DNA of 64,000 nucleotides. Origin: an uncultured SAR116 cluster alpha proteobacterium (lineage in GTDB: Bacteria; Pseudomonadota; Alphaproteobacteria; Puniceispirillales; Marisalimonadaceae). The notes beneath the pieces were generated by a model. That model searched no databases, had not been told where the DNA came from, and worked only from the letters and a program-made list of their open reading frames with translations. Below are positions 39,363-49,748 of this stretch, piece by piece. The stretch covers positions 1 to 64,000 of the forward strand of contig CACJFI010000005.1 in assembly GCA_902592615.1 (NCBI GenBank), read 5' to 3'. Every line of letters begins with the position of its first letter. Within the stretch, counting starts at the first letter, position 1. A program made the translations under genes and the position numbers.

Positions 39363-40142
39363 TTACTTTCTTTCAAGTTGAAGTTTCTTAATTTCGCCTA
39401 TCGCTTTAGCTGGATTCAAACCCTTAGGACAAGTTTTAGTACAGTTCATAATAGTATGACAACGGTAAAGCTTAAAAGAATCTTCGAGTTCCTCAAGTCT
39501 TTGTTCAGTGTTTTCGTCTCTACTATCAGCTATCCATCTATATGCCTGCAATAAAACAGCGGGGCCTAAATATTTGTCCCCATTCCACCAATAAGAAGGA
39601 CAAGAAGTTGAACATGAAAAACAAAGAACACATTCCCACAATCCATCAATTTTTTCACGTTCTTTTGGTGATTGTTTTCTAGATTTCCCATTTTCTGGGT
39701 CAGATTTACTTTGCAACCATGGTTTAACTGATGTTAATTGTTCATAAGCTTTAGATAAGTCGGGCACTAAATCCTTAATAACTTCCATATGTGGTAAAGG
39801 ATATATATTTATGTCACCTTTAACATCATCAATTGATTTTAAACATGCAAGTGTGTTTGTGCCATCTATATTCATAGAACAAGAACCACAAATTCCTTCT
39901 CTGCAAGACCTTCTAAAAGTTAAACTTGAGTCTATTTCCTGTTTGATTTTTATTAAGGCATCTAAAACCATAGGACCACATTGATCTAAATCAATAGTAT
40001 AACTATCTATTCTTGGATTTTCATCATCATCTGGAGACCATCTATAAACATTAATTTTTTTTGTATTTTCAGCTTCATTGTTTAGTGGGTAGTCAATACC
40101 TTTAACAATTTTGGAATGCTTCGGTAGGGCAAATTCAGCCAC
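39363..40142 (-). CDS. sdhB: Succinate dehydrogenase iron-sulfur subunit
   Basis: Electron-transfer subunit of complex II. 259 residues with three clusters: [2Fe-2S] ligands C80, C85, C88 and C100 ([19 protein letters not shown]), and the [4Fe-4S]/[3Fe-4S] set in [16 protein letters not shown] and [17 protein letters not shown]. The ubiquinone-site Trp/Ser segment SCPSYWWNG is intact. 16 bases after sdhA. ATG start. Confidence 0.98.
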   Translation of the reverse strand: MAEFALPKHSKIVKGIDYPLNNEAENTKKINVYRWSPDDDENPRIDSYTIDLDQCGPMVLDALIKIKQEIDSSLTFRRSCREGICGSCSMNIDGTNTLACLKSIDDVKGDINIYPLPHMEVIKDLVPDLSKAYEQLTSVKPWLQSKSDPENGKSRKQSPKEREKIDGLWECVLCFSCSTSCPSYWWNGDKYLGPAVLLQAYRWIADSRDENTEQRLEELEDSFKLYRCHTIMNCTKTCPKGLNPAKAIGEIKKLQLERK

Positions 40143-40158
40143 AAAATTCTCCTTAAAA

Positions 40159-41949
40159 TTAGTAAACTCTTGCGGCTGGGGGTATTGATGCCACTTCGTT
40201 TGTTAATGTGTTTAGGTGGACATCTCTATAGTCTAGCTTTGTTTTGTTTTTCTCATTAAGCCACATAATTGTATGTTTCATCCAATTCTTATCATCTCTT
40301 TCAGGGTAGTCTTCGTGAGAATGTGCACCACGCGATTCTTTTCTTTGGTCTGCTGACTTCATTGTAACAATTGCTTGTTGCATTAAGTTTTCTAACTCAA
40401 GAGCTTCAACTAAGTCCGTATTAAAAATCATTGATCTATCTTTTATACCAATATTATCCATACTTTTTGAGATAGTATCAACTTTTTGGACGCCTTCTTC
40501 CATTGAGGTATTTGATCTGAAAACTGCTGCATGTTTTTGCATCGCATTTTGCATTGAGTTTCTAACTTCACCTACAGAAATATCTCCATTTGAATATCTT
40601 ATTTTATCAAGTCTTGCTAAAATTTTGTCTGTTATTCTTTTGGGTAAGGGCACATGAGCACTTCCTTTTTCAACTGTTTTTAGAGCTCTTTGTGCCGCAG
40701 CACGCCCAAAAACAACAATATCTAATAATGAGTTGGTTCCAAGTCTGTTAGCTCCATGTACAGACACACATGCTGCTTCTCCAATAGCCATTAGTCCTGA
40801 AACAACTGCATCTTGGTCATTACCTTTTCTTGTTACTACTTCACCATGATAATTAGTTGGTATACCTCCCATATTGTAATGAACTGTAGGTAAAACTGGA
40901 ATTGGTTCCTTGGTAACGTCAACACCACAGAAAATTTTGGCAGTTTCACTTATACCTGGTAATCTCATTTGCAAAGTTGCCGGATCAATATGCTCTAAAT
41001 GCATGAAAATATGGTCTTTATTTGGGCCAACACCTCTACCTTCATTAATCTCAATTGTCATGGATCTTGACACTACGTCTCTACTAGCAAGGTCTTTAGC
41101 AGTAGGGGCATATCTTTCCATAAATCTTTCACCCTCAGAATTTGTAAGATATCCACCTTCACCTCTTGATCCTTCAGTTATTAGAACACCCGCACCATAA
41201 ACACCTGTTGGGTGAAACTGAACAAACTCCATATCTTGAAGAGGCAAGCCTGCTCTTAAAACCATTGCATTTCCGTCACCTGTACAAGTATGAGCAGAAG
41301 TACAAGAAAAATAGACTCTTCCATAACCACCGGTAGCAAGGACCGTTTGATGTCCTCTAAATCTGTGAATCTTACCATCATCCATACATAAGGCTAATAC
41401 TCCAACACACTTGCCATTGTCATCCATAAGTAGATCAAGTGCTATATACTCTACAAAAAACTCAGCTTGATGTTTTAGACATTGTTGGTAGAGAGTATGA
41501 AGAATTGCATGACCAGTTCTGTCTGCAGCAGCACAAGCTCTTCGTGCCATTTTTTTTCCGTAATCTAATGTATGACCACCAAATGGTCTTTGATAAACTT
41601 CACCATCCTCAGTTCTAGAAAAAGGAACTCCAAAATTCTCTAACTCGGTCACAGATGGAATGGCTTCTTTACACATGTATTCGATAGCATCTTGGTCACC
41701 AAGCCAATCAGATCCCTTAACTGTATCATACATATGAAACTGCCAGCTATCATTTTCACCCATATTATTAAGTGCTGCTCCAATACCACCTTGAGCTGCA
41801 ACGGTGTGACTTCTTGTTGGAAAAACTTTTGTAATGCACGCCGTTTTTAAACCACCAGATACCATTCCCAAAGTTGCTCTTAATCCAGCACCTCCAGCGC
41901 CGACAACTACTACATCATGTTCATGGTCTACGATTTCATATTCAGACAT
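40159..41949 (-). CDS. sdhA: Succinate dehydrogenase flavoprotein subunit
   Basis: Oxidises succinate to fumarate with covalent FAD. 596 residues: FAD loop [15 protein letters not shown], flavinylated His in [17 protein letters not shown], the active-site region [20 protein letters not shown] and RDVVSRSM, and the C-terminal [18 protein letters not shown] that is conserved in SdhA. The C-terminal [16 protein letters not shown] form is typical. ATG after the sdhD stop by 15 bases. Confidence 0.98.
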   Translation of the reverse strand: MSEYEIVDHEHDVVVVGAGGAGLRATLGMVSGGLKTACITKVFPTRSHTVAAQGGIGAALNNMGENDSWQFHMYDTVKGSDWLGDQDAIEYMCKEAIPSVTELENFGVPFSRTEDGEVYQRPFGGHTLDYGKKMARRACAAADRTGHAILHTLYQQCLKHQAEFFVEYIALDLLMDDNGKCVGVLALCMDDGKIHRFRGHQTVLATGGYGRVYFSCTSAHTCTGDGNAMVLRAGLPLQDMEFVQFHPTGVYGAGVLITEGSRGEGGYLTNSEGERFMERYAPTAKDLASRDVVSRSMTIEINEGRGVGPNKDHIFMHLEHIDPATLQMRLPGISETAKIFCGVDVTKEPIPVLPTVHYNMGGIPTNYHGEVVTRKGNDQDAVVSGLMAIGEAACVSVHGANRLGTNSLLDIVVFGRAAAQRALKTVEKGSAHVPLPKRITDKILARLDKIRYSNGDISVGEVRNSMQNAMQKHAAVFRSNTSMEEGVQKVDTISKSMDNIGIKDRSMIFNTDLVEALELENLMQQAIVTMKSADQRKESRGAHSHEDYPERDDKNWMKHTIMWLNEKNKTKLDYRDVHLNTLTNEVASIPPAARVY

Positions 41950-41964
41950 AAAATAACTTTCTAA

Positions 41965-42303
41965 TTATAAATAAATTTTCAAAACACAAAGAATTGATAA
42001 AACACCCAGAAGTATGGATAATAATTTTATAAGTATTAAAGACATAATTTTCAACCCCTCATTATGTACATAATCTTCAATAACAACTTGTAATCCTGAT
42101 GCAGCATGAAAGTATAAAGTCCCAAATAAAAGAACCAATCCAGTTGCGTTTAATGGATTCTGCAACCAAGCAACAGATTGATCATAGCTATTGATTAAGC
42201 TAAATGTTAGAGAAGAAACAAACCAAATTACTAGAGGTATCATTGCAATTGCTGAAATTCTTTGTAATTTCCAGTGAGCAACACCGTGAGATTTAGATTG
42301 CAT
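41965..42303 (-). CDS. sdhD: Succinate dehydrogenase membrane anchor SdhD
   Basis: Hydrophobic anchor that with SdhC binds heme b and ubiquinone. Three membrane helices; the core GVAHWKLQRISAIAMIPL matches the SdhD N-terminal pattern, and LYFHAASGLQVVIEDYVHNE holds the heme-ligand His region and the quinone-site Tyr/Asp. About 112 residues from the ATG at 42303. An alternative ATG at 42375 would add 24 residues and overlap the sdhC end by 31 bases; neither has a clear ribosome binding site, so the start is unsure. Confidence 0.85.
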   Translation of the reverse strand: MQSKSHGVAHWKLQRISAIAMIPLVIWFVSSLTFSLINSYDQSVAWLQNPLNATGLVLLFGTLYFHAASGLQVVIEDYVHNEGLKIMSLILIKLLSILLGVLSILCVLKIYL

Positions 42304-42344
42304 TTTCTTTACTTTCTTTAAAAATTTAAATTCTCTACAATACT

Positions 42345-42731
42345 TTAAACAACTCTCAAATAGACTATTAACCATGTTATAGAAGTCAATGATAACGAAG
42401 AAATTATTACAGCCACGCCTGAAATATAGGCATGTTTTAAATCATATCCATATCCAGCATCCCAAAAAAGATGTCGAATACCATTACTAAGATGATAAAA
42501 CAAAGCAAAAGTGAAACCAAAAATTATCAATTTGCCAAACCAGTTATTAATTAGATTTGAATACATTAAATAAGTGTTTTCACCTAAAGTAAGCGCTACA
42601 ATCCATAGTACTAAAATTACACTTCCTATTGATAATGCTATACCCGTTGCTCTGTGAAGAATTGACAACATAGAAGTTATTTGTGGTTTGTATATTTGCA
42701 GATGTGGTGAAAGTGGTCTTTGTCTACTCAT
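42345..42731 (-). CDS. sdhC: Succinate dehydrogenase cytochrome b556 subunit
   Basis: First gene of sdhCDAB; heme and quinone anchor. 128 residues: RPLSPHLQIYKPQITSMLSI, HRATGIALSIG (quinone-site Ser/Arg region) and FYHLSNGIRHLFWDAGYG with the heme-ligand His. Three membrane helices. ATG at 42731; 35 bases after the DMT transporter gene's end on the same strand. Confidence 0.95.
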   Translation of the reverse strand: MSRQRPLSPHLQIYKPQITSMLSILHRATGIALSIGSVILVLWIVALTLGENTYLMYSNLINNWFGKLIIFGFTFALFYHLSNGIRHLFWDAGYGYDLKHAYISGVAVIISSLSLTSITWLIVYLRVV

Positions 42732-42766
42732 ATTAATCTCATTGTTTGGTTATTTAAATAAATGAA

Positions 42767-43726
42767 CTAAATAAATAAAAAATTCAAATCTAAAATTTTA
42801 AATTTTAAATTTTCTTCAAAAATAATAATTAAAATTGATAAACCAAGTAAAATAATACCTGTAAGTTCAGTAATTTTAATCTTTTCCTTAAAAAAAATAA
42901 CTGAAATTAAAATTGAAAAAATTAATTCTATTTGCCCAACTGCCCTTACTTCAGCTGCTGTTGTTAGACCAAATGCTACAAACCACCCAAATGTTGCTCC
43001 TGTCCCAGATAAGCCAGCTGGCAAACTAGGTTTCCAATATTTAATAACAGCTAAAAATTGATCTCTTTTATTTATTACGAGATATAAGCCTACCAATATA
43101 GTTTGAAAAACAATCGCTATAAAAGAAATGAAAATTGATTTATCTAAGAGGGGACCCTCTACTGATATAATAGACATTCTAAATGCAACTACAGAGCCAG
43201 CTAAAAGTAATCCAGATAAAAGACCAACAAGAGTACCTACAGATAAAGTTGAATTAATTAAAAGTTTAATAGTTTTTAAAATGCTATCTGCTTTTTTGGC
43301 ATAAGATAATAATAATACAGATATAACACCTAGTATTATACCTAACATTATAGATGTAGAGAAAGTAACACTTAGAATTATGATCTCCAAAAAAGCAATA
43401 AGAATTACTTCTGTTTTAGAAAATGCAATTCCTGTAGCAAAGTTTTTATGTGCAAAAACTTTCATAAGAAAGTAAGTAAATAAAACTTGAAAAATTGATC
43501 CCAATAAACATAAAAATAGCGAATATAAAGAAAGATCAGGAATATTATTTCCTGGAATGCTTATCCAAATTAGCCAAATAAGTGAGGTAAAAGGTAAAGC
43601 ATAACAAAATCTAATATAGGCGGCTCCATATTCTCCTAATTTGGAGATCATATTTTTTTGAAATGCAGAACGGGCAGTTTGACAGGCTGCGGCAAATATT
43701 GCTGCAAAAATCCAGATGAATTCCAT
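42767..43726 (-). CDS. EamA/DMT-family transporter
   Basis: Ten-helix inner-membrane transporter of unknown substrate, 319 residues. Starts FIWIFAAIFAAACQTARSAF, has SIFQVLFTYFLMKVFAHKNF at the end of repeat 1 and GLTTAAEVRAVGQIELIFSI in repeat 2, a variant of the EamA pattern found in a distinct proteobacterial group. Lies between asd and sdhC, same strand, 25 bases from asd, so probably co-transcribed; the neighbours hint at no substrate. Confidence 0.8.
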   Translation of the reverse strand: MEFIWIFAAIFAAACQTARSAFQKNMISKLGEYGAAYIRFCYALPFTSLIWLIWISIPGNNIPDLSLYSLFLCLLGSIFQVLFTYFLMKVFAHKNFATGIAFSKTEVILIAFLEIIILSVTFSTSIMLGIILGVISVLLLSYAKKADSILKTIKLLINSTLSVGTLVGLLSGLLLAGSVVAFRMSIISVEGPLLDKSIFISFIAIVFQTILVGLYLVINKRDQFLAVIKYWKPSLPAGLSGTGATFGWFVAFGLTTAAEVRAVGQIELIFSILISVIFFKEKIKITELTGIILLGLSILIIIFEENLKFKILDLNFLFI

Positions 43727-43751
43727 AATAATTATTTTGAAATTTTAAACA

Positions 43752-44780
43752 TTAAAGAGGGACTCCTTTAATTTTTTTGCTTGCCAACAATTCAGCTATC
43801 TGGACGGTATTTAATGCCGCACCTTTTCTTAAATTATCTCCAACACACCAAAAAACAATACCATTTTTTACTGAAGAATCTTTTCTAATTCTGCTAATAT
43901 AAACATCGTCTTCACCAGCCACTTCTTCTGGAGTTACGTATCCTTCATCTGCTCGGTGATCTACCACTGTTACGCCATTAGCATCTCTTAATAAGCTTCT
44001 AACATTTTTTTCATCGATGTCTTTTTTGCATTCTATAAAAACTGCTTCACTATGACCAATAAATACTGGAACTCTTACGCAATGAGCAACCAAATCAATA
44101 TTAGGATCTAATATTTTTTTTGTCTCAACCCTCATTTTCCACTCTTCTTTCGTAAACCCATCATCCATAAAAATATCAATATGAGGGATTACATTAAATG
44201 CTATTTTTTTGGTAAACTGTTCTGGTTTAGCTTGATCATGAACAAAAACACCCTTTGTTTGATTAAAAAGTTCGTCCATAGCTGGTTTCCCAGCTCCTGA
44301 AACAGCTTGGTATGTAGAAACAACAACTCTTGTTATTTCATATTTTTTATGAATTGGCTTTAAAGCAACAACTAGCTGGATAGTAGAACAATTAGGATTT
44401 GCAATTATGTTTTTATTTTTATAACCATTAATCGCTTCAGGATTAACTTCAGGAACAATTAAAGGAACTTTATCATCCATTCTAAAACAGGAAGAATTGT
44501 CAATAACAATACAGCCCTCAACTCCTGCCCTTGAACCAAATTTTTTTGCTATATCAGAACCAGCTGAAAAAAAAGCTATATCTGCTTTTTCAAAGTTAAA
44601 ATCATCAACTGAACTAACTTTTAGTATTTTGTCGTCACCAAAAGATACCTCCTTACCAACAGAGGATCTTGAAGCAAGAGCAAATATATTTTTTACAGGA
44701 AATTTTCTTTCAAACAAAGTTTGAAGCATTTCTCTACCAACGGCACCTGTAGCACCAACAACAGCAATATTATAAGACAT
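43752..44780 (-). CDS. asd: Aspartate-semialdehyde dehydrogenase
   Basis: Reduces aspartyl phosphate to aspartate semialdehyde for lysine/DAP, methionine and threonine. 342 residues: NADP loop VVGATGAVGREML, catalytic Cys C131 in ANPNCSTIQLVVAL, YQAVSGAGKPAMDEL, substrate Arg and His in VPVFIGHSEAV. ATG follows the leuB stop with no gap, so translation is coupled. Confidence 0.97.
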   Translation of the reverse strand: MSYNIAVVGATGAVGREMLQTLFERKFPVKNIFALASRSSVGKEVSFGDDKILKVSSVDDFNFEKADIAFFSAGSDIAKKFGSRAGVEGCIVIDNSSCFRMDDKVPLIVPEVNPEAINGYKNKNIIANPNCSTIQLVVALKPIHKKYEITRVVVSTYQAVSGAGKPAMDELFNQTKGVFVHDQAKPEQFTKKIAFNVIPHIDIFMDDGFTKEEWKMRVETKKILDPNIDLVAHCVRVPVFIGHSEAVFIECKKDIDEKNVRSLLRDANGVTVVDHRADEGYVTPEEVAGEDDVYISRIRKDSSVKNGIVFWCVGDNLRKGAALNTVQIAELLASKKIKGVPL

Positions 44781-45896
44781 TTATTTTGTTAATTCCTCTA
44801 ACTTGTTGATAACTGAATCCATCATTCCTTTCGTACCAACTTTGACTCTTCCTGAAGCCATTATATCTTGCGTTCTTGGTCCAGCATCTAAAGCTCTTGA
44901 AACAGCCTCATCAATTAAATCTGCCTCTTCTTTCATTTCAAATGAATAACGAAATAACATTGATAAACTTAAAAGTTCTGCCAATGGATTTGCTAACTCT
45001 TTTCCAGCTATATCTGGAGCTGATCCATGAACTGGCTCATACATAGCATGTCTCTTTCCAGTATTTTGGTCTACAGATCCTAAACTGGCAGAAGGAAGCA
45101 TTCCGAGTGAACCAGTTAACATAGCTGCGCAGTCAGATAAAATATCTCCAAATAAATTGTCTGTAACAATAACATCAAATTGCTTAGGATCTCTTACTAA
45201 TTGCATTGCGCAATTATCAGCATACATATGGTTAATTAATATATCTGAACCTTCTTTTTTATGAAGATTAGTTATCACCTCTCTCCACAATACACCTGAC
45301 ATCATTACATTAGCTTTTTCTATAGAAGTAACTTTCCCATTTCTGGCTCTTGCCATATCAAAGGCAACTCTGCCAATTCTTTCAATCTCTGGGGTAGTAT
45401 AAAGATTAGTGTCATAACCTTTTTTTATTTGAGTATCAATTTCTTCTATTCCACGAGGCTCTGCAAAATAAATACCTCCTGTTAATTCTCTTAAAATTAA
45501 AATGTCTAGGCCTGAGATAATATTAGGTTTAAGGGAAGAAGCATCAACAAGTGCAGGAAACACAATGGCAGGCCTAAGATTAGCAAACAAATCCATTTCT
45601 TTTCTTAATCTCAGAAGACCATTTTCAGGTCTCTTCTCAAATTCAACCCCATCGTATTTTGGACTTCCTACTGCACCAAATAAAATTGCATCAGCATCAA
45701 CTGCATCTGATAAAGTTTCGTCTGAAAGAGGCGTACCATATTTATCAAAAGAAGCACCTCCTACTAAACCTTCTTTTATGTTAAAACTTATACTTTTATT
45801 TTTTGCAAACCAATCAACAACTCTCAAAGTTTCTTTAATAACCTCTGGCCCAACTCCATCTCCAGGAAGAACCATTAACGTACGATTAGATGGCAT
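44781..45896 (-). CDS. leuB: 3-isopropylmalate dehydrogenase
   Basis: NAD-dependent oxidative decarboxylation in leucine synthesis. 371 residues: LPGDGVGPEVIKETLRVVDW, LLRLRKEMDLFANLRPA (substrate Arg), LRELTGGIYF, metal Asp in VTDNLFGDILSDCAAML, and the NAD site EPVHGSAPDIAGKELANP. Normal length. 19 bases after leuD in the leuCDB unit. ATG start. Confidence 0.97.
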   Translation of the reverse strand: MPSNRTLMVLPGDGVGPEVIKETLRVVDWFAKNKSISFNIKEGLVGGASFDKYGTPLSDETLSDAVDADAILFGAVGSPKYDGVEFEKRPENGLLRLRKEMDLFANLRPAIVFPALVDASSLKPNIISGLDILILRELTGGIYFAEPRGIEEIDTQIKKGYDTNLYTTPEIERIGRVAFDMARARNGKVTSIEKANVMMSGVLWREVITNLHKKEGSDILINHMYADNCAMQLVRDPKQFDVIVTDNLFGDILSDCAAMLTGSLGMLPSASLGSVDQNTGKRHAMYEPVHGSAPDIAGKELANPLAELLSLSMLFRYSFEMKEEADLIDEAVSRALDAGPRTQDIMASGRVKVGTKGMMDSVINKLEELTK

Positions 45897-45915
45897 TTTA
45901 TAAACTCACTTTTAT

Positions 45916-46521
45916 TTATAACCAGGGTCTTTCATTAGACATTTTGGTTTCAAATTCTTTGATATCACTAGATTGTTGCATTGTTATGCCTATATCATCT
46001 AATCCTTCAAGTAAGCATTTTTTTCTAAAAGGGTCGATTTCAAATTTAATAACTGCTCCATTAGGCCTTCTAATTTCCTGAGATGGAAGGTCAATTTCTA
46101 GTTCAGGATTTTCTATATCATTTGAATCTGCCAATAAAGAATCTCTTTCGTCAGATGAAACTTTAATAGGTAAAAGACCATTTTTAAATGAATTATTATA
46201 AAAAATATCCGCGAAAGATGTTGAAATAATACATTTTATTCCAAAATCAGATAAAGCCCAAGGCGCATGTTCTCTACTTGAACCACATCCAAAATTATCA
46301 CCTGCAACAAGAATATTACATTTTCTATATGGCTCTTTATTTAAAACAAACTCTTCTTTTTCTGAACCGTCATCATTAAATCTCATCTCATCAAAAAGAT
46401 GTTTACCTAAACCTGTTCTTTTAATTGTCTTTAAAAATTGTTTAGGAATTATTTTGTCTGTATCTACATTTATAAAATTAAATGGAGCAGCTATACCTCT
46501 AATATTTTTAAATTTTTCCAT
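45916..46521 (-). CDS. leuD: 3-isopropylmalate dehydratase small subunit
   Basis: Swivelling domain of isopropylmalate isomerase, partner of LeuC. 201 residues: [15 protein letters not shown] and the substrate-recognition loop [16 protein letters not shown], then [11 protein letters not shown]. Normal length. 16 bases downstream of leuC, ATG start. Confidence 0.97.
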   Translation of the reverse strand: MEKFKNIRGIAAPFNFINVDTDKIIPKQFLKTIKRTGLGKHLFDEMRFNDDGSEKEEFVLNKEPYRKCNILVAGDNFGCGSSREHAPWALSDFGIKCIISTSFADIFYNNSFKNGLLPIKVSSDERDSLLADSNDIENPELEIDLPSQEIRRPNGAVIKFEIDPFRKKCLLEGLDDIGITMQQSSDIKEFETKMSNERPWL

Positions 46522-46537
46522 AGTAAAACCTTTAAAA

Positions 46538-47941
46538 CTACGTTATTAAATTATAATCAGTTAATTTGCCTGTAATTGCAGAGGCAGCAGCTATTTCAGG
46601 ACTAACCAGATGTGTTCTTCCACCTTTCCCTTGTCTACCTTCAAAATTTCGATTGGATGTACTTGCGCATCTTTCACCAGGTTGAAGTTTGTCTTCATTC
46701 ATTGCTAAACACATTGAACAACCGGGCTCTCTCCACTCAAAACCAGCTTCAGTAAATAATAAATTTAGACCCTCTTCTTCAGCCTGACTTTTCACCAATC
46801 CAGAACCTGGAACTACCATGGCCCTAATACCTTTTTTAACTTTTTTTCCATCTATTACTCTTGCAGCTGACCTTAAATCTTCTATTCTGGAATTTGTACA
46901 TGAACCTATAAATACAGTATTTATTTCAACTTCAGATATCTTTTGACCCCCTACTAATCCCATATAATCTAGTGATCTTTGTACCTTAGCTCTAGCGTCC
47001 TCATCTTTAATCTTTGAAGGATCAGGTATATAACCATCAATTGAAACAACATCTTCTGGACTAGTACCCCATGTTACGGTTGGTTTGATTTTATTAGCGT
47101 TAATGGTAATTTTTTTGTCATAAAATGCGTTTTCATCTGAAGGTAATGATTTCCACCATTTTAAAGCTAAATCCCAATCTTTACCTTTTGGAGACATGGG
47201 TTTATCTCTTAAGTAATCAAATGTCACTTTGTCAGGGGCTATCATTCCTGCTCTTGCACCAGCTTCTATTGACATATTACAAACAGTCATCCTACCTTCC
47301 ATAGAAAGTTGCTCTATAGCTTTACCTGAATACTCGATAACATGACCAGTACCACCTGCAGTGCCGATTTCTCCAATAATAGCAAGAACTAAATCTTTAG
47401 GAGACACACCTGGTTGAAGCTCACCTTCAACATTGATGAGCATGTTTTTAGCTGGCTTTTGAATTAAAGTTTGAGTAGCCAAAACATGTTCAACTTCTGA
47501 AGTGCCAATACCAAACGCCAAAGCACCAAATGCACCGTGGGTTGCGGTATGGCTGTCACCACAAACTATTGTCATACCTGGTTGGGTAAAGCCTTGTTCT
47601 GGTCCTATCACATGAACAATTCCTTGTCTTTTGTCCATCATATTAAAATATGGTATTCGAAAATCTTCTACATTTTTGTCTAGAGCTTCAACTTGAATCC
47701 TAGATTCTTCTTCTTGAATTCCGTCGGCTCTATCTGTTGTTGGCACATTATGATCAGCCACAGCTAAAGTTCTGTTAGGAGAATTTACATCTCTACCTGA
47801 CATTCTTAACCCCTCAAATGCTTGTGGGCTTGTTACTTCATGAACTAAATGCCTATCAATATAGATTAATGACGCACCATCTTCTTGTGTGCTAATGAGA
47901 TGGTAATCCCAAATTTTATCAAACAATGTTCTGGGTTTCAT
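46538..47941 (-). CDS. leuC: 3-isopropylmalate dehydratase large subunit
   Basis: Aconitase-like [4Fe-4S] subunit that isomerises 2- to 3-isopropylmalate. 467 residues: [51 protein letters not shown], cluster cysteines in [14 protein letters not shown] and in [11 protein letters not shown], and [10 protein letters not shown]. Normal length. 67 bases downstream of rplS, same strand. No leader-peptide attenuator is obvious in the gap. Confidence 0.97.
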   Translation of the reverse strand: MKPRTLFDKIWDYHLISTQEDGASLIYIDRHLVHEVTSPQAFEGLRMSGRDVNSPNRTLAVADHNVPTTDRADGIQEEESRIQVEALDKNVEDFRIPYFNMMDKRQGIVHVIGPEQGFTQPGMTIVCGDSHTATHGAFGALAFGIGTSEVEHVLATQTLIQKPAKNMLINVEGELQPGVSPKDLVLAIIGEIGTAGGTGHVIEYSGKAIEQLSMEGRMTVCNMSIEAGARAGMIAPDKVTFDYLRDKPMSPKGKDWDLALKWWKSLPSDENAFYDKKITINANKIKPTVTWGTSPEDVVSIDGYIPDPSKIKDEDARAKVQRSLDYMGLVGGQKISEVEINTVFIGSCTNSRIEDLRSAARVIDGKKVKKGIRAMVVPGSGLVKSQAEEEGLNLLFTEAGFEWREPGCSMCLAMNEDKLQPGERCASTSNRNFEGRQGKGGRTHLVSPEIAAASAITGKLTDYNLIT

Positions 47942-48008
47942 TTTTAGAACTCCATTAAGTTGTATCAGAATACTAAAATATTATTTGTTTTATAAAGTTA
48001 ATAAACTT

Positions 48009-48440
48009 TTATGAAGTTGTATCTTCAGCAACTTCTTTGGAAACAGGTTGATCAACTTGAGTTTTAGTTTCTTTTTTAGAAACCTGGATTTTTTCAACTA
48101 TTCGGGCTGATTTTCCTCTTCTGTCTCTTAAATAATATAGCTTAGCTCTTCTTACTTTACCTTTTTTAAGAACAGTTATTCCAGCAATTTTAGGAGAAAA
48201 TATTGGAAAAATTCTTTCAACACCTTCACCATATGAAATTTTTCTAACGGTAAAACTTTCGTTCAGCCCACCACCACTTCGAGCAATACATAATCCCTCA
48301 AATGCTTGAATTCTTTCTTTATCACCTTCAACAATTTTTACATCAACTTTTATCGTATCACCTGCGCTAAAATCAGGTATAGATCTTTCAGCAACAATCT
48401 TGTCCATTTGATCTTTTTGGATTTTATCAATAACATTCAT
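48009..48440 (-). CDS. rplS: 50S ribosomal protein L19
   Basis: Large-subunit protein at the interface with the 30S. 143 residues: core of about 115 with [40 protein letters not shown] and [20 protein letters not shown], then a charged tail of about 28 residues ([18 protein letters not shown]), a common extra in alphaproteobacteria. Downstream of trmD in the classical rpsP-rimM-trmD-rplS order. ATG start. Confidence 0.97.
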   Translation of the reverse strand: MNVIDKIQKDQMDKIVAERSIPDFSAGDTIKVDVKIVEGDKERIQAFEGLCIARSGGGLNESFTVRKISYGEGVERIFPIFSPKIAGITVLKKGKVRRAKLYYLRDRRGKSARIVEKIQVSKKETKTQVDQPVSKEVAEDTTS

Positions 48441-48493
48441 CTGTCTACCCTTTCGTGAAAATACTCATAGCAAATTAATAAATATTTTTCTAG

Positions 48494-49180
48494 TTAAGAT
48501 TTAATATATTTTGACCATAAATCTGGTCTCCTAAATTTGGTAAGCTTTTCAGACATCTTTAATTTCCACATTTGAATTTTTTTGTGATTTCCAGATAATA
48601 GTACCTCTGGCACTTCCATATCTTTCCATACTCTTGGATGAGTATATAATGGATATTCTAACAAATGTCTTTCAAAACTTTCATCCACCAACGCTGCATC
48701 ATTTCCAATTACCTCAGGAATAAGTCTTATAGTCGCGTCCATGACTAATTGAGCACCAATTTCTCCACCAGATAAAACGAAATCTCCAACACTTACTTCT
48801 TCTATTTCATTATAAATTAGAAATCTTTCATCAACGCCTTCGTATCTGCCACATATAAAAACAGCACCTTTTTCTTGTGATAATTTCTTTGCGAATTCTT
48901 GATCAAATTTTTTTCCTCTTGGTGTAAGGTAAATTCTACGACCAACAGCTTTAGCAACAGATTTAAGGGCTTTATCTAAAACCTCTGGATTAATAACCAT
49001 TCCTGGCCCACCACCAAATGGAACTTCATCTACTTTACCATTTTTGTTATTTGAAAATTGTCTAATATTAACAGTTTTTAGAGACCATAAATTTTTTCTA
49101 AGGGCTTTGCCTGCTATTGAAAAATCTAGAGTTCCAGGAAACATTTCTGGGAATAATGACAAAACAGTTGCATTCCACAC
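48494..49180 (-). CDS. trmD: tRNA (guanine37-N1)-methyltransferase
   Basis: SPOUT methyltransferase that makes m1G37 in tRNAs and prevents frameshifting. 228 residues: MWNATVLSLFPEMFPGTLDF, PFGGGPGMVINPEVLDKAL, ICGRYEGVDERF and the knotted SAM site VGDFVLSGGEIGAQLVMDA. GTG start at 49180 with a near-perfect AAGGAGA nine bases before it, next to the rimM stop. An in-frame ATG does not occur nearby, and the first residues match the family. Confidence 0.97.
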   Translation of the reverse strand: MWNATVLSLFPEMFPGTLDFSIAGKALRKNLWSLKTVNIRQFSNNKNGKVDEVPFGGGPGMVINPEVLDKALKSVAKAVGRRIYLTPRGKKFDQEFAKKLSQEKGAVFICGRYEGVDERFLIYNEIEEVSVGDFVLSGGEIGAQLVMDATIRLIPEVIGNDAALVDESFERHLLEYPLYTHPRVWKDMEVPEVLLSGNHKKIQMWKLKMSEKLTKFRRPDLWSKYIKS

Positions 49181-49195
49181 AAAAAAATCTCCTTT

Positions 49196-49705
49196 TTAAT
49201 TTTCGATTAAATCTTTCTCAAGATCTAAAATTATTTGTTTATCTTCATAATCAATTTTTTTTAGAAAATTTTTTCCCATTGGCAAATAAAAGGTCTTATT
49301 ATTTTTTTTTACCTCAACCAACAACCCTGCTCCAAAATCCTCCAAAGATATTACTTTGCCAAAGCTTTCTCTATTTAAATTATAAACTGCAAAGTTCAAC
49401 AAATCAGAATGGTAAAACTCATTATTTGTAAGTTTTGGTAAACTTTTTCTAGATATAAATAACTTTAATCCTTTAAAATTCTCAGCGTCAGTTCTTGTTT
49501 CAACATTTTCGATTTTGCAAACAAATATTTGTTTTAATTTTCTAATTAACTTTAATTTTATTGGAATTTCAGAACTCTCTGTAAAAATTTCATTGAAAGA
49601 GAAAATATTTTCTGGAGTTTCTGTAAAGCTTTTAAGCTTAACTTCTCCTTTAATACCATGGACACCTACAAAGCATCCTATTTCAATTAAATTTTTTTTA
49701 GACAA
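49196..49705 (-). CDS. rimM: Ribosome maturation factor RimM
   Basis: 30S assembly factor that binds S19. About 169 residues: N-terminal IEIGCFVGVHGIKGEVKLKS and RimM fold, then C-terminal PRC-barrel with NNEFYHSDLLNFAVYN, SLEDFGAGLLVEV and FYLPMGKNFLKKID. Start placed at the TTG at 49705: the first upstream ATG would add 36 non-family basic residues that are the antiphase reading of the rpsP repeat, and a TAG that would end the uninterrupted rpsP frame lies seven bases before this TTG, an arrangement expected of coupled genes. No strong ribosome binding site, so loss of coupling could matter. Confidence 0.88.
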   Translation of the reverse strand: MSKKNLIEIGCFVGVHGIKGEVKLKSFTETPENIFSFNEIFTESSEIPIKLKLIRKLKQIFVCKIENVETRTDAENFKGLKLFISRKSLPKLTNNEFYHSDLLNFAVYNLNRESFGKVISLEDFGAGLLVEVKKNNKTFYLPMGKNFLKKIDYEDKQIILDLEKDLIEN

Positions 49706-49748
49706 AGTTATTCTATTCTTTTTTTTCCTCTTTTTTAACTTCTTCCTC